This document shows, one piece after another, positions 44,025 to 53,790 of a stretch of DNA of 64,000 bases. The position numbers and the translations under genes are program-made. Below the pieces are notes generated by a model. The model worked only from the letters and a program-made list of their open reading frames with translations, was not told the origin of the DNA and did not search any database. Each line of letters starts with the position of its first letter. Position 1 is the stretch's first letter. Source of the stretch: Caulobacter sp. (GTDB lineage Bacteria; Pseudomonadota; Alphaproteobacteria; Caulobacterales; Caulobacteraceae); NCBI GenBank assembly GCA_030678995.1, contig JAUXTQ010000051.1, positions 42,642 to 106,641 on the forward strand, written 5' to 3'.

Positions 44025-45317
44025 ATGAACGCCTCCACCCCTATCCGTCCCGCCTTCTTCGGCGCGGACCTCGCCACGGCCGATCCGGCCATTGCCGAAG
44101 CCATCGCCCATGAACTGACGCGTCAGCAGAACCAGATCGAACTGATCGCCTCGGAGAACATCGTCTCCCGCGCGGTGCTGGAGGCCCAGGGCTCGATCCT
44201 GACCAACAAATACGCCGAGGGTTATCCGGGCAAGCGCTACTACGGCGGCTGCGAGTACATTGATGTGCTCGAAACCCTGGCCATCGAGCGGGCCAAGGAA
44301 CTGTTCGGCGCCGGCTTCGCCAATGTCCAGCCGCACTCCGGCGCCCAGGCCAACCAGGCGGTGTTCATGGCCCTGCTGACGCCGGGCGACACCTTCATGG
44401 GCATGGATCTGGCCGCCGGTGGCCACCTGACCCACGGCAGCCCGGCCAACCAGTCGGGCAAATGGTTCAAGCCGGTGGCCTACACCGTGCGCAAGGACAC
44501 CCAGTTCATCGACTACGACAACGTCGCCGAGGTGGCCCAGCGCGAGAAGCCCAAACTGATCATCGCCGGCGGGTCGGCCTATGGCCGGGCCATCGACTTC
44601 AAGCGCTTCCGCGAGATCGCCGACAGCATCGGCGCCTACCTGATGGTCGACATGGCCCACTACGCGGGCCTGGTCGCCGGCGGCGCCTATCCCAACCCGG
44701 TGCCGCACGCCCATGTGGTCACCACCACCACCCACAAGACCCTGCGCGGTCCGCGCGGCGGCATGGTGCTGACCAACGACGAGACGATCGCCAAGAAGAT
44801 CAACTCGGCGGTCTTCCCCGGCCTGCAGGGCGGGCCTCTGGAACATGTCATCGCCGCCAAGGCCGTCGCCTTCGCCGAGGCCCTGCGGCCGGAGTTCAAG
44901 GCCTACGCCGCCCAGGTGGTGGTCAATGCCAAGGCGCTGGCCGAAACCCTGGTCGACGCGGGCCTGGCGATCGTCTCCGGGGGCACCGACAGCCACGTCA
45001 TGCTGGTCGATCTGCGGCCCAAGGGCGTGACTGGCCGCGACGCCGAAGCCACGTTGGAGCGGGCGCACATGACCTGCAACAAGAACGGCATTCCCTTCGA
45101 CACGGCCTCGTTCACGGTGACCTCGGGCGTGCGTCTGGGCACGCCCGCCGGCACCACGCGGGGCTTTGGCGAGGCCGAGTTCCGCCAGGTCGGCCGCTGG
45201 ATCGGCGAGGTCGTCGATGGCCTTGCCGCCAATGGCGCGGACGGCAACGCGGCCGTCGAGGCGAAGGTCCGTGAACAGGTGCTGGCGTTGACGGCGCGGT
45301 TCCCTATCTACAACTAA
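44025..45317 (+). CDS. glyA: Serine hydroxymethyltransferase
   Basis: PLP enzyme interconverting serine and glycine with tetrahydrofolate; a source of glycine for HemA and one-carbon units. Signatures: [50 protein letters not shown], and the PLP Lys in [16 protein letters not shown]. 430 aa is normal. GGGAG precedes the ATG. Starts the glyA-nrdR-rib-nusB-thiL series. Confidence 0.97.
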   Translation: MNASTPIRPAFFGADLATADPAIAEAIAHELTRQQNQIELIASENIVSRAVLEAQGSILTNKYAEGYPGKRYYGGCEYIDVLETLAIERAKELFGAGFANVQPHSGAQANQAVFMALLTPGDTFMGMDLAAGGHLTHGSPANQSGKWFKPVAYTVRKDTQFIDYDNVAEVAQREKPKLIIAGGSAYGRAIDFKRFREIADSIGAYLMVDMAHYAGLVAGGAYPNPVPHAHVVTTTTHKTLRGPRGGMVLTNDETIAKKINSAVFPGLQGGPLEHVIAAKAVAFAEALRPEFKAYAAQVVVNAKALAETLVDAGLAIVSGGTDSHVMLVDLRPKGVTGRDAEATLERAHMTCNKNGIPFDTASFTVTSGVRLGTPAGTTRGFGEAEFRQVGRWIGEVVDGLAANGADGNAAVEAKVREQVLALTARFPIYN

Positions 45318-45345
45318 TAGGGATGGCCGCCGGGAGGGGCCCAAT

Positions 45346-45813
45346 ATGCGCTGCCCGTTCTGTGGTCACATGGAAAGCCAGGTGAAGGACAGCCGCCCGT
45401 CGGAAGACGGCGCGGCCATCCGCCGGCGTCGGCTCTGCCCTGAATGCGGCGGCCGTTTCACCACCTTCGAGCGCGTGCAGCTGCGCGAGCTCACCATCGT
45501 CAAGCGGTCGGGACGGCGTACGCCCTTCGATCGGGACAAGCTGGCCCGGTCGGTGGCCCTGCCCCTGCGCAAGCGGCCGATCGAGGCCGAGCGCGTCGAC
45601 CGGCTGATCAATGGCATCGTCCGCCAGCTGGAGAGCATGGGCGAGACGGAGATGGCTTCCAGTGTCGTCGGGGAGATGGTCATGAAGGCGCTCAAGGCGC
45701 TCGATGACGTGGCCTATGTCCGCTACGCCTCGGTCTACCGCGACTTCAAGCACACCGACGATTTCGCGCAGTTCCTCAGCGTCGAAGGGCTCTCCGACGA
45801 CGTGGAGGAGTGA
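45346..45813 (+). CDS. nrdR: Transcriptional repressor NrdR
   Basis: Represses ribonucleotide reductase genes according to ATP/dATP. The N-terminal zinc ribbon has MRCPFCGH and LCPECGGRF (Cys3, 6, 31, 34), followed by the ATP-cone domain ([20 protein letters not shown] and [27 protein letters not shown]). 155 aa is normal. GGGAGGGG precedes the start. Its TGA overlaps the next start (GTGA). nrdR next to ribD and nusB is a widespread arrangement. Confidence 0.95.
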   Translation: MRCPFCGHMESQVKDSRPSEDGAAIRRRRLCPECGGRFTTFERVQLRELTIVKRSGRRTPFDRDKLARSVALPLRKRPIEAERVDRLINGIVRQLESMGETEMASSVVGEMVMKALKALDDVAYVRYASVYRDFKHTDDFAQFLSVEGLSDDVEE

Positions 45814-46505
45814 GATTGGGCGTCACGCTCAAGCTGGCCACCTCGCTCGACGGTCGCATCGCCACCGCGTCGGGCGAGAGCCGCTGGATCACCGGCCCCA
45901 AGGCTCGCGAGGAGGTTCATCGTCTGCGCGCCATGCATCAGGCCATCGTGGTGGGGGTCGAGACGGCGATCGCCGACGATCCTGAGCTCACGGTGCGTCT
46001 GCCGGGCTTTGTCGGCCTGCAGCCGGTGCGGGTAGTGCTCGACAGCCGCCAACGCCTGCCGCTGACCTCGAAACTGGTCCGTGAGGCTGGTCGTTTGCCG
46101 ACCGTGGTGATCACCGTCCGGAATCCAAACAAGCGTTTGACTGACGCGGGGGTCACCGTGCTTCGTGTGGCGGAAAGCGATGGGCGTCCGGAACCGAAAG
46201 CGGCCCTGGAGGCCATTCAGGGATACCTGGGTCAGCGGCTCGCCGAGCGATTTCCCGGGGTCCCGTCCGAGGGCGTCGAGATGAACGTGATGATCGAAGG
46301 CGGCGGACAGGTGGCGGCGAGTTTCCTGTCCGCCGGACTGGTGGACGCCCTGGAGTGGTTCCGGGCGCCGATCATCCTGGGCGACGAGGGCCGGCCGGCC
46401 ATCGGCGCCTTCGTGCTCAAGGAACTGGCCGCGGCGCCAAGGTTCCAGCGGCTGGCGGTCGAGACGCTCGGCGACGACCTGTGGGAACGGTACGGGAAGG
46501 CCTGA
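45810..46505 (+). CDS. RibD reductase-domain protein lacking the deaminase half
   Basis: A 231-aa protein that begins directly with the RibD C-terminal reductase: [65 protein letters not shown]. This half reduces the ribosylaminopyrimidine with NADPH. The zinc deaminase half (HAE and PCxxxGxTPPC motifs) that normally precedes it is missing, and the GTG start is coupled to the nrdR stop, leaving no room for it. The deaminase must be encoded elsewhere or this is a divergent paralogue. Confidence 0.86.
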   Translation: MRLGVTLKLATSLDGRIATASGESRWITGPKAREEVHRLRAMHQAIVVGVETAIADDPELTVRLPGFVGLQPVRVVLDSRQRLPLTSKLVREAGRLPTVVITVRNPNKRLTDAGVTVLRVAESDGRPEPKAALEAIQGYLGQRLAERFPGVPSEGVEMNVMIEGGGQVAASFLSAGLVDALEWFRAPIILGDEGRPAIGAFVLKELAAAPRFQRLAVETLGDDLWERYGKA

Positions 46506-47095
46506 TGTTCACCGGAATTGTCACCGACGTCGGCCGGGTCCGCAGCGTGCGGGAGACCAACCGGGACCGTCGCTACGAGATCGAGACGGCCTATGACCTC
46601 GCCACCATCGACCTGGGCGCGTCGATCTCCCATGCCGGCTGCTGCCTGACGGTGGTGGAGAAGGGCGATGTCTGGTTCGCCGTGGAAGTTTCGGCCGAGA
46701 CCCTGTCGATGACCACCCTGGACCAGTGGGGCGAGGGCGCGCCGGTCAATCTGGAGCGCGCCGCCCGTCTGGGCGACGAGATGGGCGGCCATATCGTCTC
46801 CGGCCATGTGGACGGCGTGGGCGAGGTGTTGTCGGTGGAGCCGGAGGGCGGCTCCCACAGGGTCCGTATCCGGGCGCCCCGACCCCTGCACCGGCTGATC
46901 GCCCCGAAGGGCTCCATCGCCGTGGAGGGCGTCAGCCTGACCGTCAACGAAGTCGAGGACGACGTCTTTGGCCTCAACATCATCCCGCACACCTTCGACG
47001 TGACCACCCTGGGGGCGCTGAAGGCCGGTTCGCGGGTCAACCTCGAGATCGACATGCTGGCGCGCTACCTCGCCCGGTGGCAGGAGACCGCGTGA
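46505..47095 (+). CDS. ribE: Riboflavin synthase alpha chain
   Basis: Dismutates two lumazine molecules to riboflavin. The two internally duplicated barrels are visible: [12 protein letters not shown] at the start of the first and MGGHIVSGHVDGVGEV at the start of the second, with ISHAGCCLTVV and IAVEGVSLTVN as matching loops. 196 aa is normal. ATG shares one base with the preceding TGA. The gene is followed by a long inverted repeat before ribB. Confidence 0.95.
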   Translation: MFTGIVTDVGRVRSVRETNRDRRYEIETAYDLATIDLGASISHAGCCLTVVEKGDVWFAVEVSAETLSMTTLDQWGEGAPVNLERAARLGDEMGGHIVSGHVDGVGEVLSVEPEGGSHRVRIRAPRPLHRLIAPKGSIAVEGVSLTVNEVEDDVFGLNIIPHTFDVTTLGALKAGSRVNLEIDMLARYLARWQETA

Positions 47096-47107
47096 TGTTA
47101 TTTTCCC

Positions 47108-47232
47108 CGTCATGGCCCGGCTTGTCCGGGCCACCCAAGAACTCCGTGGTTCAGGGTTCGCGCGGCATCGCCGGCGAGAATTCCCGGCCGGCCGGTCACG
47201 CTTGGGTGGCCCGGACAAGCCGGGCCATGACG
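47108..47232. repeat. Intergenic inverted repeat with perfect 32-base arms (GTCATGGCCCG family), copy 2
   Basis: Arms 47108-47139 and 47201-47232 are exact reverse complements with 61 bases between. The arm differs from the copy at 32342 by only two transitions, and both copies keep perfect self-complementarity, so the differences are compensated. It splits the riboflavin operon between ribE and ribB. Confidence 0.92.
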
Positions 47233-47251
47233 AAGTTGGGGTATGTGCTCG

Positions 47252-48373
47252 ATGTCTGACGATTCACCCATCTCTCCCATCGAGGACATCATCGAGGACG
47301 CCCGCAACGGGCGGCCCTACATCCTGGTGGACGCCGAGGACCGCGAGAACGAAGGGGACGTGATCATCCCCGCCCAGTTCGCCACGCCCGACCAGATCAA
47401 CTTCATGGCCCGCTACGCCCGCGGCCTGATCTGCCTGTCCATCACCAACGAGCGCGCCCGCCAACTACGTCTGCCGCCGATGGCCGCCGAGAACCGCGAG
47501 AGCATGACCACAGCCTTCACCGTCTCGATCGAGGCGAAGGAAGGGGTCACCACCGGCATTTCGGCCCATGACCGCTCGCACACCGTCGCCGTGGCCATCG
47601 ACCCGACCAAGGGTCCGGACGACATCGTCTCGCCCGGCCATGTCTTCCCGCTGGTCGCCCGTGACGGCGGGGTGCTGGTCCGCGCGGGCCACACCGAGGC
47701 GGCCATCGACATCTCCCGCCTGGCGGGGCTGAACCCGGCCGGGGTGATCTGCGAGATCATGAAGGACGACGGCACCATGGCCCGCCTGCCGGACCTGGTC
47801 GCCTTCGCCCAGCTGCACGGGCTGAAGATCGGCACCATCGCCGACCTGATCGCCTACCGCCGCCGCACCGAGCGGCAGGTGGAACGGGTGCTGGAGACGC
47901 CGTTCACCAGCGTGCACGGCGGCGAGTTCCGCATGATCGTCTACCGCAACAGCATCGACCGCTGCGAACACGTGGCCCTGATCAAGGGGCGGATCGAGGC
48001 GGACAAACCCACCCTGGTGCGGATGCACCAGGTCGATATGGCCGCCGATATGCTGGGTTTCGTCGGCGCGCGGCGGGACTATGTGCCGGCCGCCCTGCGG
48101 GCAATCGGCGAGCATGACGGGCCCGGCGTGGCGGTGTTCATCCGCGATCCGAACCCTGCCTGGCTTTCCGAACGCTACGGCGGAGAGTATGCGGCGGGGA
48201 GCCAGTACCGGAACAACGCCATCCGCGACTACGGAGTGGGGGCGCAGATCCTGCTGGACCTGGGAGTGCGGGAGATGATCCTGCTCACCTCCAGCCCGTT
48301 CAAACCCGCCGCCCTCGAGGGCTACGGGCTCAGGATCGTCGGGCGGCAGCCCATCGAGACGCCCAAGGAGTAA
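47252..48373 (+). CDS. ribB: 3,4-dihydroxy-2-butanone 4-phosphate synthase fused to a degenerate GTP cyclohydrolase II domain
   Basis: A 373-aa RibBA-like protein. The N-terminal RibB domain is intact: LVDAEDRENEGDVIIPAQF, TTGISAHDRSHT and RAGHTEAAIDISRLAGL. The C-terminal half keeps the GCH II length and some strands (VHGGEFRMIVYRN, EHVALIKGRI) but lacks both the three zinc cysteines (VRMHQVDMAADMLGF at that site) and the QEGRGIGL catalytic motif. GTP cyclohydrolase activity is therefore unlikely, as in RibBX-type proteins described elsewhere. Start ATG 47252 follows the intergenic repeat; GTG 47243 is possible. Confidence 0.9.
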   Translation: MSDDSPISPIEDIIEDARNGRPYILVDAEDRENEGDVIIPAQFATPDQINFMARYARGLICLSITNERARQLRLPPMAAENRESMTTAFTVSIEAKEGVTTGISAHDRSHTVAVAIDPTKGPDDIVSPGHVFPLVARDGGVLVRAGHTEAAIDISRLAGLNPAGVICEIMKDDGTMARLPDLVAFAQLHGLKIGTIADLIAYRRRTERQVERVLETPFTSVHGGEFRMIVYRNSIDRCEHVALIKGRIEADKPTLVRMHQVDMAADMLGFVGARRDYVPAALRAIGEHDGPGVAVFIRDPNPAWLSERYGGEYAAGSQYRNNAIRDYGVGAQILLDLGVREMILLTSSPFKPAALEGYGLRIVGRQPIETPKE

Positions 48374-48379
48374 CGCCGC

Positions 48380-48826
48380 ATGTCCGCCAAGAAGGTCCGC
48401 ATCCTGATCGTGGAAGGCCGGTTCTACGCCGACCTGTCGGACGAGCTCCTGCGGGGCGCGGCCGACGCCATCACGGCGGTGGGGGCCGAGTATGAGGTGA
48501 TCACCGTGCCCGGCGCTTTAGAGATCCCGGCGGTCATCGCCATCGCCGAAAAAGCCGGCGGCTTCGACGGCTATGTCGCCCTGGGCTGCGTCATCCGCGG
48601 CGAGACGTACCACTTCGAGATCGTCTCCAATGAGTCCTCACGCGGCCTGATGGACCTGGCCACGCGCAAGCGGCTGGCCATCGGCAACGGCATCCTGACC
48701 GTCGAGGATGAGGACCAGGCCTGGGCCCGCGCCCGCGTCTCCGAGGGCGACAAGGGCGGCGGCGCGGCCCGCGCCTGCCTGGAGGTCCTCAGCATCCGTG
48801 ACCGGCTGCTGGGGTCCGCCAAATGA
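48380..48826 (+). CDS. ribH: 6,7-dimethyl-8-ribityllumazine synthase
   Basis: Condenses the pyrimidine intermediate with dihydroxybutanone phosphate made by RibB. Signatures: [51 protein letters not shown] (catalytic His in YHFE) and [18 protein letters not shown]. 148 aa is normal. Starts six bases after ribB and overlaps nusB by four bases. Confidence 0.95.
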   Translation: MSAKKVRILIVEGRFYADLSDELLRGAADAITAVGAEYEVITVPGALEIPAVIAIAEKAGGFDGYVALGCVIRGETYHFEIVSNESSRGLMDLATRKRLAIGNGILTVEDEDQAWARARVSEGDKGGGAARACLEVLSIRDRLLGSAK

Positions 48827-49353
48827 CCGGCGAGAGCAAGCCCGCGCCCCTGCGGGAGGCCTACGACAAGCTGTTGGCCGCCACCGAGGGTAAGGCCGCG
48901 CCGCTCAGCGCCAAGGCGCGCCGGGCCCGCACGGTCGCGCGGCTGGCGGCCGTCCAGGCCCTCTACCAGATGGAACTGGCCGGGGCCGGCGTCGAGGCCG
49001 TGGTGCGCGAGTTCACCGATCACCGCTTCGATGGCGACATCGAGGGCGAGACCCTGGCCGAGGCCGACGAGGTGTTCTTCGCCGAACTGGTCCATGGCGT
49101 GGTGGCCGAGCAGACCGCCATCGACGGGGCCATCGTCCATCGCCTGGCCGCCGGCTGGCGGCTGGAGCGGCTCGACGCCACTCTGCGGGCCATCCTTCGG
49201 GCCGGCGCCTGGGAACTGATCCGCCGTCCCGACGTGCCGATCGAGGTGGCCATCGACGAGTACGTCGAGATCACCAAGTCGTTCTTCGAAGGGCCAGAGC
49301 CCGGCTTCGTCAACGGCGCCCTCGACGGCATCGCCCGCGATGCCCGGGGGTGA
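48823..49353 (+). CDS. nusB: Transcription antitermination protein NusB
   Basis: All-helical RNA-binding factor for rRNA antitermination with NusE (S10). [19 protein letters not shown] near residue 30, the [19 protein letters not shown] helix and [31 protein letters not shown] are standard NusB. A roughly 28-residue N-terminal extension precedes the domain. ATG overlaps ribH by four bases; the end overlaps thiL by 14 bases. Confidence 0.94.
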   Translation: MTGESKPAPLREAYDKLLAATEGKAAPLSAKARRARTVARLAAVQALYQMELAGAGVEAVVREFTDHRFDGDIEGETLAEADEVFFAELVHGVVAEQTAIDGAIVHRLAAGWRLERLDATLRAILRAGAWELIRRPDVPIEVAIDEYVEITKSFFEGPEPGFVNGALDGIARDARG

Positions 49354-50278
49354 GTTCGACTGGATCGCGCAGCTGCTGAGACCCCTGACACGAGGGGCCC
49401 CGGAAGCGCTCGATCTGCTCGACGACGCCGCCGTGATCCCCTCGCGGCCCGGCTTCGACATGGTGGTGACCAAGGACGCCCTGGTCGCCGGCGTCCATTT
49501 CCTGCCCGATGACCCGCTCGACCTGGTGGCGCGCAAGCTGCTGCGGGTGAACTTGTCGGACCTCGCCGCCAAGGGGGCTGAGCCGTGGGGCTATTTCCTG
49601 ACAACCGCCTGGCCCGGCGAAACGACCTGGGCCGACCGGGCGCTGTTCGTGAAGGGACTGGCGGAAGACGGCGAGGCCTTCAACCTCTTCCTCCTGGGGG
49701 GCGACACCGTCTCGACGCCCGGTCCCCTGAGCCTGACGGCCACGCTGCTGGGTTGGGTTCCGGCGGGCAAGGCGGTGCTGCGCAAGGGCGCGCGGCCCGG
49801 CGATCGCCTCGCGGTCAGCGGAACCATCGGCGACGGCTGGCTGGGATTGAAAGCGGCCTGGGGCGACATCGACAGCCCGGCGCTGCTGGATCGCTACCGG
49901 CTGCCCCGGCCGCGCACCGATCTGATCCCGCTCCTGCGTTCCCATGCCAGGGCCGCCGCCGACGTCTCCGACGGCCTGCTGGCCGACAGCGGCCATATCG
50001 CAAGGGCCAGCGGCTGCCGCGTCCAGATCGACCTCGAGCGCGTCCCGCTGTCGACCGAGGCGCGGGCCTGGCTGGCGGAACAGGCCGACGAGGCGGGCGC
50101 CCGGGCGGCGCTGGCGTCGGGCGGCGACGACTACCAGATCGTCTGCGCCATCGCCCCGGACGGATCAGTCCCCGAGGGGCTGACGGTGGTGGGGCGGTTC
50201 GTGGCCGGGGAGGGCGTCGCCGCCACTTTCAACGGCGCGCCGGTCGCCGTTGACCGTCTCGGCTGGACCCACGGTTAA
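49340..50278 (+). CDS. thiL: Thiamine-monophosphate kinase
   Basis: Phosphorylates thiamine phosphate to the active cofactor. The metal/ATP motifs are [13 protein letters not shown] (residues about 25-37), [13 protein letters not shown] and [22 protein letters not shown]; a late [15 protein letters not shown] and SGGDDYQI complete the PurM-like fold. 312 aa is normal. nusB-thiL linkage is conserved in alphaproteobacteria. A hairpin with a T-run lies about 520 bases downstream, after the FliL-like gene. Confidence 0.94.
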   Translation: MPGGEFDWIAQLLRPLTRGAPEALDLLDDAAVIPSRPGFDMVVTKDALVAGVHFLPDDPLDLVARKLLRVNLSDLAAKGAEPWGYFLTTAWPGETTWADRALFVKGLAEDGEAFNLFLLGGDTVSTPGPLSLTATLLGWVPAGKAVLRKGARPGDRLAVSGTIGDGWLGLKAAWGDIDSPALLDRYRLPRPRTDLIPLLRSHARAAADVSDGLLADSGHIARASGCRVQIDLERVPLSTEARAWLAEQADEAGARAALASGGDDYQIVCAIAPDGSVPEGLTVVGRFVAGEGVAATFNGAPVAVDRLGWTHG

Positions 50279-50312
50279 CCGGGCTTTCACCACGAGCGGC
50301 TGACATGGGGCC

Positions 50313-50753
50313 ATGCGCCGCCGCCAGATTCTCGCCGCTCTGCCATTCGCCCTCGCCGCCGGCGCGGCGACCGCCAGCGAGTCGCCCGCCAAGAAGGAGG
50401 CGGCCGGGCAGTATGTCGATCTGTCGCCGGTGGCCCTGCCGATCGTGCTCAATAACCGGCTGATCAACTACGTCTTCGTCAGCATCCGCATCAACCTCAG
50501 CGCTTCGGCCGACGCCACGAAGATGCGCGAGAAGGAACCCTGGTTCCGCGACGCCCTTGTGCGGGCGGCGCACCGCACCCCGTTCACCAAATCGACCAAC
50601 TACACGGTGGTCGATGACGTGCGGCTCAAGGCCGCGCTGATGCGCGAGGCGACGGCTATCGTCGGGGCGCGGAATCTGGCCTCGGTGACCATCACCTCGC
50701 AGACGCCCAAGCAGCGCAGCCGCCTGCCGCGTCCTCCGGCAGCAGCCGGCTAG
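50313..50753 (+). CDS. Exported protein with FliL-like domain
   Basis: A 146-aa protein. The Arg-rich signal peptide [19 protein letters not shown] (possibly Tat) precedes [52 protein letters not shown] and [17 protein letters not shown], a strand-helix pattern like the periplasmic domain of FliL. True FliL has a membrane helix and flagellar neighbours, neither seen here. Function unassigned. It sits between thiL and hppA. Confidence 0.7.
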   Translation: MRRRQILAALPFALAAGAATASESPAKKEAAGQYVDLSPVALPIVLNNRLINYVFVSIRINLSASADATKMREKEPWFRDALVRAAHRTPFTKSTNYTVVDDVRLKAALMREATAIVGARNLASVTITSQTPKQRSRLPRPPAAAG

Positions 50754-50799
50754 AAACCCCAAACGGAACGGGCGGTTGCTTAGACCGCGCGCTTTTGGC

Positions 50800-50817
50800 A
50801 AAGACGGGCGTCTTTTT
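50800..50817 (+). terminator. Probable intrinsic terminator after the rib-nusB-thiL series
   Basis: AAAGACG and CGTCTTT pair around GG and run into TTTTT. The stem is only seven bases. A GCGGT/ACCGC hairpin lies just upstream. It would end transcription before hppA, whose start is 112 bases later. Confidence 0.5.
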
Positions 50818-50928
50818 CGCAAGGGGGCGTCGCGCTGCGGCGTCTATTCAAAGCAAATCGGGGGACCCGACCGTCGGCCAACGGCCGCGCGGGAACCCCC
50901 GGCGTTACAACAAGGGGCTCTTGGAACC

Positions 50929-53082
50929 ATGGACTTTCTCCTTCTGGCGAACCTCGCCGGTCTGGCCGCCGTCGTATACGGCGTGCTCCAGACCATGGCG
51001 CTGTTGCGCAAGCCTGCCGGCAACGCCCGGATGCAGGAAATCGCGGCGGCCATTCAGGAAGGCGCGCAAGCCTACCTGAACCGGCAGTACGCCACGATCG
51101 GCGCCGTGGGCGTGGTCGTGATCCTGATCCTGGCCTGGTTCTTCAAGAGCTGGGAACAGCCGGTCGGCTTCGCCGTCGGCGCGATCCTGTCGGGCGCCGC
51201 CGGCTTCGTCGGCATGCTGATCTCGGTCCGGGCCAACGTCCGCACCGCCCAGGCCTCCTCCGAGAGCCTCGCCAAGGGCTTGAACGTCGCCTTCACCTCC
51301 GGCGCCATCACCGGCATGCTGGTGGCCGGCCTCGCGCTGATCGGCGTCGCGGGCTACTACGCCATCCTGACCAAGCACGTGGGCCTGGCGCCGACTGACC
51401 GCACGGTCATCGACTCGCTGGTCTCCCTGGGCTTTGGCGCCTCGCTGATCTCCATCTTCGCCCGTCTGGGCGGCGGCATCTTCACCAAGGGGGCCGACGT
51501 CGGCGGCGACATGGTCGGCAAGGTTGAAGCCGGTATTCCCGAGGACGATCCCCGCAACGCCGCGACCATCGCCGACAACGTCGGCGACAACGTCGGCGAC
51601 TGCGCCGGCATGGCCGCCGACCTGTTCGAGACCTATGCGGTGACCACGGTCGCCACCATGGTCCTGGCCGCCATCTTCTTCCGCGACAACGAAGCCCTGC
51701 TCGCCAACATGATGCTGCTGCCGCTGGCCATCTGCGCCGTCGGCATCGTCACCTCGATCATCGGCGCCTTCTTCGTCCGTCTCGGCAAGAGCCAGAACAT
51801 CATGGGCGCCCTGTACAAGGGCCTGATCGTCACCGGCGCCCTGTCGGCGATCGCCCTGTACTTCCTGTTCCCGATGTTCGTGACCGACCCGATCGCGTTC
51901 ACGCCCTTCGGCGGCGAAGAGAAGACCTACGGCGCGATGGAACTGTTCTGGTGCGGCATCACCGGCCTGGTGATCACCGCCCTGATCGTGGTCATCACCG
52001 AATACTATACCGGCACGGGCTTCCGTCCGGTGAAGTCGGTGGCCCAGGCTTCGGTCTCCGGCCACGGCACCAACGTGATCCAGGGCCTGGCCATGTCGCT
52101 GGAGGCCTGCGCGGCCCCGGCGATCGTGATCATCGCCGGCATCATCGTCACCTACGGCCTCGCCGGCCTGTTCGGCATCGCCATCGCCGTGACCTCCATG
52201 CTGTCGCTGGCCGGCTTCATCGTCGCCCTCGACGCCTTCGGCCCGGTGACCGACAACGCCGGCGGCATCGCCGAGATGGCGGGCCTGCCCCCCGAAGTGC
52301 GCGTCACCACCGACGCGCTCGACGCCGTGGGCAACACCACCAAGGCCGTGACCAAGGGCTACGCCATCGGTTCGGCCGGCCTGGGCGCCCTGGTGCTGTT
52401 CGCCGCCTACACCGAAGACCTGAAGTTCTTCACGGCCGAGGCCCTGCCAGGCTCGTTCTTCGACGGGCTGGGCGCGGTGACCTTCGACCTGTCCAACCCC
52501 TATGTCGTGGTCGGCCTGCTGTTCGGCGGCCTGCTGCCGTTCCTGTTCGGCGGCATGTCGATGACAGCGGTGGGCCGCGCGGCCCAGGCCGTGGTGGTCG
52601 AGGTTCGTCGCCAGTTCCGCGAGAACCCCGGCATCATGACCGGCGAGGTCAAGCCCGAGTACGGCAAGGCCGTGGACATCCTGACCAAGGCCGCGATCCG
52701 GGAAATGATCGTCCCCTCGCTGCTGCCGGTCGCGTCTCCCGTGGTCCTGTTCTTCGTCATCAACGCCATCGCCGGCAAGGTGAACGCCTTCGCCAGCCTG
52801 GGCGCGATGCTGATGGGCGTGATCGTCACCGGCCTGTTCGTCGCCATCTCGATGACCTCGGGCGGCGGCGCCTGGGACAACGCCAAGAAGGTGATCGAGG
52901 AAGGCTTCACCGACAGCGACGGCGTCACGCACGGCAAGGGCTCTGACGCCCACAAGGCCGCCGTGACCGGCGACACCGTCGGCGACCCCTACAAGGACAC
53001 GTCTGGTCCTGCGGTGAACCCGATGATCAAGATCGCCAACATCGTGGCCCTGCTGCTGCTGGCGGTCCTGGCCCACGGCTAG
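50929..53082 (+). CDS. hppA: K+-insensitive proton-pumping membrane pyrophosphatase
   Basis: A 717-aa integral-membrane enzyme with about 16 helices that pumps H+ using pyrophosphate. The substrate motifs [20 protein letters not shown] and [18 protein letters not shown] are intact, with a second acidic site [13 protein letters not shown]. The K+-dependence determinant reads [16 protein letters not shown] with Lys where K+-dependent enzymes have Ala, indicating the K+-independent class. ATG 50929 starts [11 protein letters not shown]; the longer frame upstream is not coding. An excellent terminator follows. Confidence 0.96.
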   Translation: MDFLLLANLAGLAAVVYGVLQTMALLRKPAGNARMQEIAAAIQEGAQAYLNRQYATIGAVGVVVILILAWFFKSWEQPVGFAVGAILSGAAGFVGMLISVRANVRTAQASSESLAKGLNVAFTSGAITGMLVAGLALIGVAGYYAILTKHVGLAPTDRTVIDSLVSLGFGASLISIFARLGGGIFTKGADVGGDMVGKVEAGIPEDDPRNAATIADNVGDNVGDCAGMAADLFETYAVTTVATMVLAAIFFRDNEALLANMMLLPLAICAVGIVTSIIGAFFVRLGKSQNIMGALYKGLIVTGALSAIALYFLFPMFVTDPIAFTPFGGEEKTYGAMELFWCGITGLVITALIVVITEYYTGTGFRPVKSVAQASVSGHGTNVIQGLAMSLEACAAPAIVIIAGIIVTYGLAGLFGIAIAVTSMLSLAGFIVALDAFGPVTDNAGGIAEMAGLPPEVRVTTDALDAVGNTTKAVTKGYAIGSAGLGALVLFAAYTEDLKFFTAEALPGSFFDGLGAVTFDLSNPYVVVGLLFGGLLPFLFGGMSMTAVGRAAQAVVVEVRRQFRENPGIMTGEVKPEYGKAVDILTKAAIREMIVPSLLPVASPVVLFFVINAIAGKVNAFASLGAMLMGVIVTGLFVAISMTSGGGAWDNAKKVIEEGFTDSDGVTHGKGSDAHKAAVTGDTVGDPYKDTSGPAVNPMIKIANIVALLLLAVLAHG

Positions 53083-53088
53083 GACCCG

Positions 53089-53166
53089 AGGGGAGCCGGT
53101 CCGCCGGCTCCCTGTCAGGCACAACGAAAGACGCCCCGGAGAGCGATCTCCGGGGCGTTTTCTTTT
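53089..53166 (+). terminator. Intrinsic terminator after hppA (two hairpins)
   Basis: A first perfect hairpin (GGGAGCCGG/CCGGCTCCC, 53091-53112) is followed by a second 12-bp perfect stem ACGCCCCGGAGA/TCTCCGGGGCGT (53131-53142 with 53147-53158, loop GCGA) running into TTTTCTTTT. On the minus strand it could also serve bamE, which ends at 53184. Confidence 0.85.
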
Positions 53167-53183
53167 GCTCTGAAGCGGCGAGG

Positions 53184-53678
53184 CTAGTTGCGGCGATCGC
53201 CCGGACGGCTGCCGGGGACCCCTTCTTCGTCGTCGCGGGGCAGCATGCCGCCGCGGCCGACGTTGCCCAGAAGCTGTTCGAGAATGCTCAGCTCGCGGCC
53301 GCGGGTCGGGGTTTCTCGGCTGTTGTAGGCGAACACCTTGCCGTCGCGCAGGGTGTAGGCGTTGACCGACAGCACCTGCTCGGTGGCCGGGTCGAAGGTC
53401 ACCGCGAAGATGTCCCGCTTGGCCACGCGCGGCTGATAGAAGGCCACCCGGTCGGTGATCTGGCTCATGTAGAACCACACGTTCGGGTCGAAGGTCGAGG
53501 TCGCCGACGGCGAGCCCAGCTTGCCCAGCACGGTCGACTTGGTGTCTTCGCCGACCTTGAGTTCGGACGGGTTGACCTCGATGGCCTGGAAGCCGGAATA
53601 GTTGGTCATCGGCATGCAGGCGCCGGTCGTCGTCAGCAGGACGGCGGCGGCGGCGGCAAGGGCGGCTTTACGAAACAT
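53184..53678 (-). CDS. bamE: Outer-membrane assembly factor BamE
   Basis: A 164-aa lipoprotein of the SmpA/OmlA family. The signal peptide ends in a TGAC lipobox (Cys21). The fold is recognised by VGEDTKSTVLGKLGSPSATSTFDPNVWFYMS and the strand IFAVTFDPATEQVLSVNAY. It stabilises the BamABCDE outer-membrane insertase. A polar, Gly/Arg-rich tail extends beyond the domain. Divergent from the CBP3-like chaperone gene, with 112 bases between starts. Confidence 0.9.
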   Translation of the reverse strand: MFRKAALAAAAAVLLTTTGACMPMTNYSGFQAIEVNPSELKVGEDTKSTVLGKLGSPSATSTFDPNVWFYMSQITDRVAFYQPRVAKRDIFAVTFDPATEQVLSVNAYTLRDGKVFAYNSRETPTRGRELSILEQLLGNVGRGGMLPRDDEEGVPGSRPGDRRN

Positions 53679-53790
53679 GTCGGCTCCCGGTGCGCGCTGA
53701 TGGCGCAGGTCTTTGACCTATCGCCCGCGCGGGCTTAGTTCAATGCCCGCTTTAGGCTCCCCTGGCGGCGAAATCGAGGCGATACCGACG

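Noticed and set aside
45300..45345. FMN riboswitch ahead of the riboflavin genes
   Set aside because: None of the conserved FMN-aptamer segments are present before nrdR, ribD, ribE, ribB or ribH.
50905..53478. 857-codon minus-strand frame across hppA
   Set aside because: Mirror of the strongly biased hppA codons; no recognisable motif, and it crosses the hppA terminator.
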